From Centroberyx gerrardi (taxonomy: Eukaryota; Chordata; Actinopteri; Beryciformes; Berycidae): 64,000 nucleotides of DNA. The notes under the pieces were generated by a model, which was given only the letters and a program-made list of their open reading frames with translations, made no database searches and had not been told where the DNA came from. The DNA is taken from contig NC_136003.1 of assembly GCF_048128805.1 (NCBI RefSeq), forward strand, positions 23,712,840 to 23,776,839. The letters run 5' to 3'. This document shows, piece after piece, positions 63,790 through 64,000 of the stretch (position 1 is the first letter of the stretch; each line of letters starts with the position of its first letter). A program made the translations under genes and the position numbers.

Positions 63790-64000
63790 ATAGATATATT
63801 ATTCCTATGGCTAAGGACAAGTCACTATTTTTGATTTTCAAGCAAGAAATCAAGAGAACCAAGATTCTAATCAGTGATGTAACACCAATGTAGAGCAGAG
63901 AGCGGCTTTAAAGACAAAGAAGTCAAGTGAGCTCAGTTTTGAGCTACAATATGCAAGTTTATACCCAGAAAATTATCCTACTATAGGCAGTTTCACTGTC

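Larger units (their letters stand above)
60358..64000 (-). other. 5'-most visible part of plekhh3: intron upstream of exon 60309-60357
   Basis: The exon at 60309-60357 starts with two bases of a split codon, so another coding exon must lie upstream. I found none with the expected tryptophan- and acidic-rich start in this 3.6 kb. The block holds a (CA)n tract (63130-63186), an (AT)n tract (63769-63789) and a unique-looking AT-rich block near 61870-62090 with homeodomain-like words. Confidence 0.45.

Noticed and set aside
60358-64000. Search for the first plekhh3 coding exon, and for ccr10 or cntnap1, which follow in mammals
   Set aside because: No ORF with the expected start sequence, GPCR segments or laminin-G-like text was recognised; they are probably beyond the window.

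Overview
The window is nuclear DNA from a ray-finned fish. Short spliced exons, large introns, abundant CA/GA microsatellites and decayed teleost-type transposons all indicate this. The gene order mlx – psmc3ip – retreg3 – tubg1 – plekhh3 is the same as the human 17q21 order (MLX, PSMC3IP, RETREG3/FAM134C, TUBG1, PLEKHH3). No bacterial, phage or CRISPR-like content is seen. I found no single dramatic new system. The value lies in exact gene models and a set of unusual sequence structures.

Layout. 438-623 (-): first coding exon of a formin, most like fmnl1, whose body lies off the left edge. 2581-6624 (+): mlx, complete in 8 exons. 9048-11884 (-): psmc3ip (hop2), complete in 8 exons and convergent with mlx. 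14966-22246 (-): retreg3 (fam134c), complete in 9 exons. 24369-31683 (+): tubg1 (gamma-tubulin), complete in 11 exons and divergent from retreg3. 35666-60357 (-): plekhh3, 12 exons from a small exon at 60309-60357 to the stop, convergent with tubg1. Its first coding exon was not found and probably lies beyond 64000. All exon phases join without a frameshift: 243 aa for mlx, 212 for psmc3ip, 498 for retreg3, 451 for tubg1 and 740 visible residues for plekhh3.

The genes are not an operon or pathway. They are a conserved neighbourhood: a bHLH-Zip transcription factor, a meiotic recombination cofactor, an ER-phagy receptor, the microtubule nucleator and a PH-MyTH4-FERM protein.

Transposon remnants sit in introns and spacers. 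They include an L1-like LINE 3' end (about 18100-18792), a Rex/CR1-like LINE 3' end between the divergent retreg3 and tubg1 genes (about 22960-24001), a hAT-like MITE (28277-28570), a TIR MITE (19269-19478) and a foldback element with kappa-B-like ends (30991-31420).

Points most worth a second look: two GC-AG introns (retreg3 intron 8, tubg1 intron 4); a perfect 34-bp inverted repeat with a 3-nt loop in the tubg1 3' UTR; clusters of the palindrome GCTAACGTTAGC and GCTAGC around four starts; a (CT)n microsatellite that forms the polypyrimidine tract of the last plekhh3 intron; and CA/GT repeats abutting several splice sites. Gene names rest on remembered family sequences, not on a database search.
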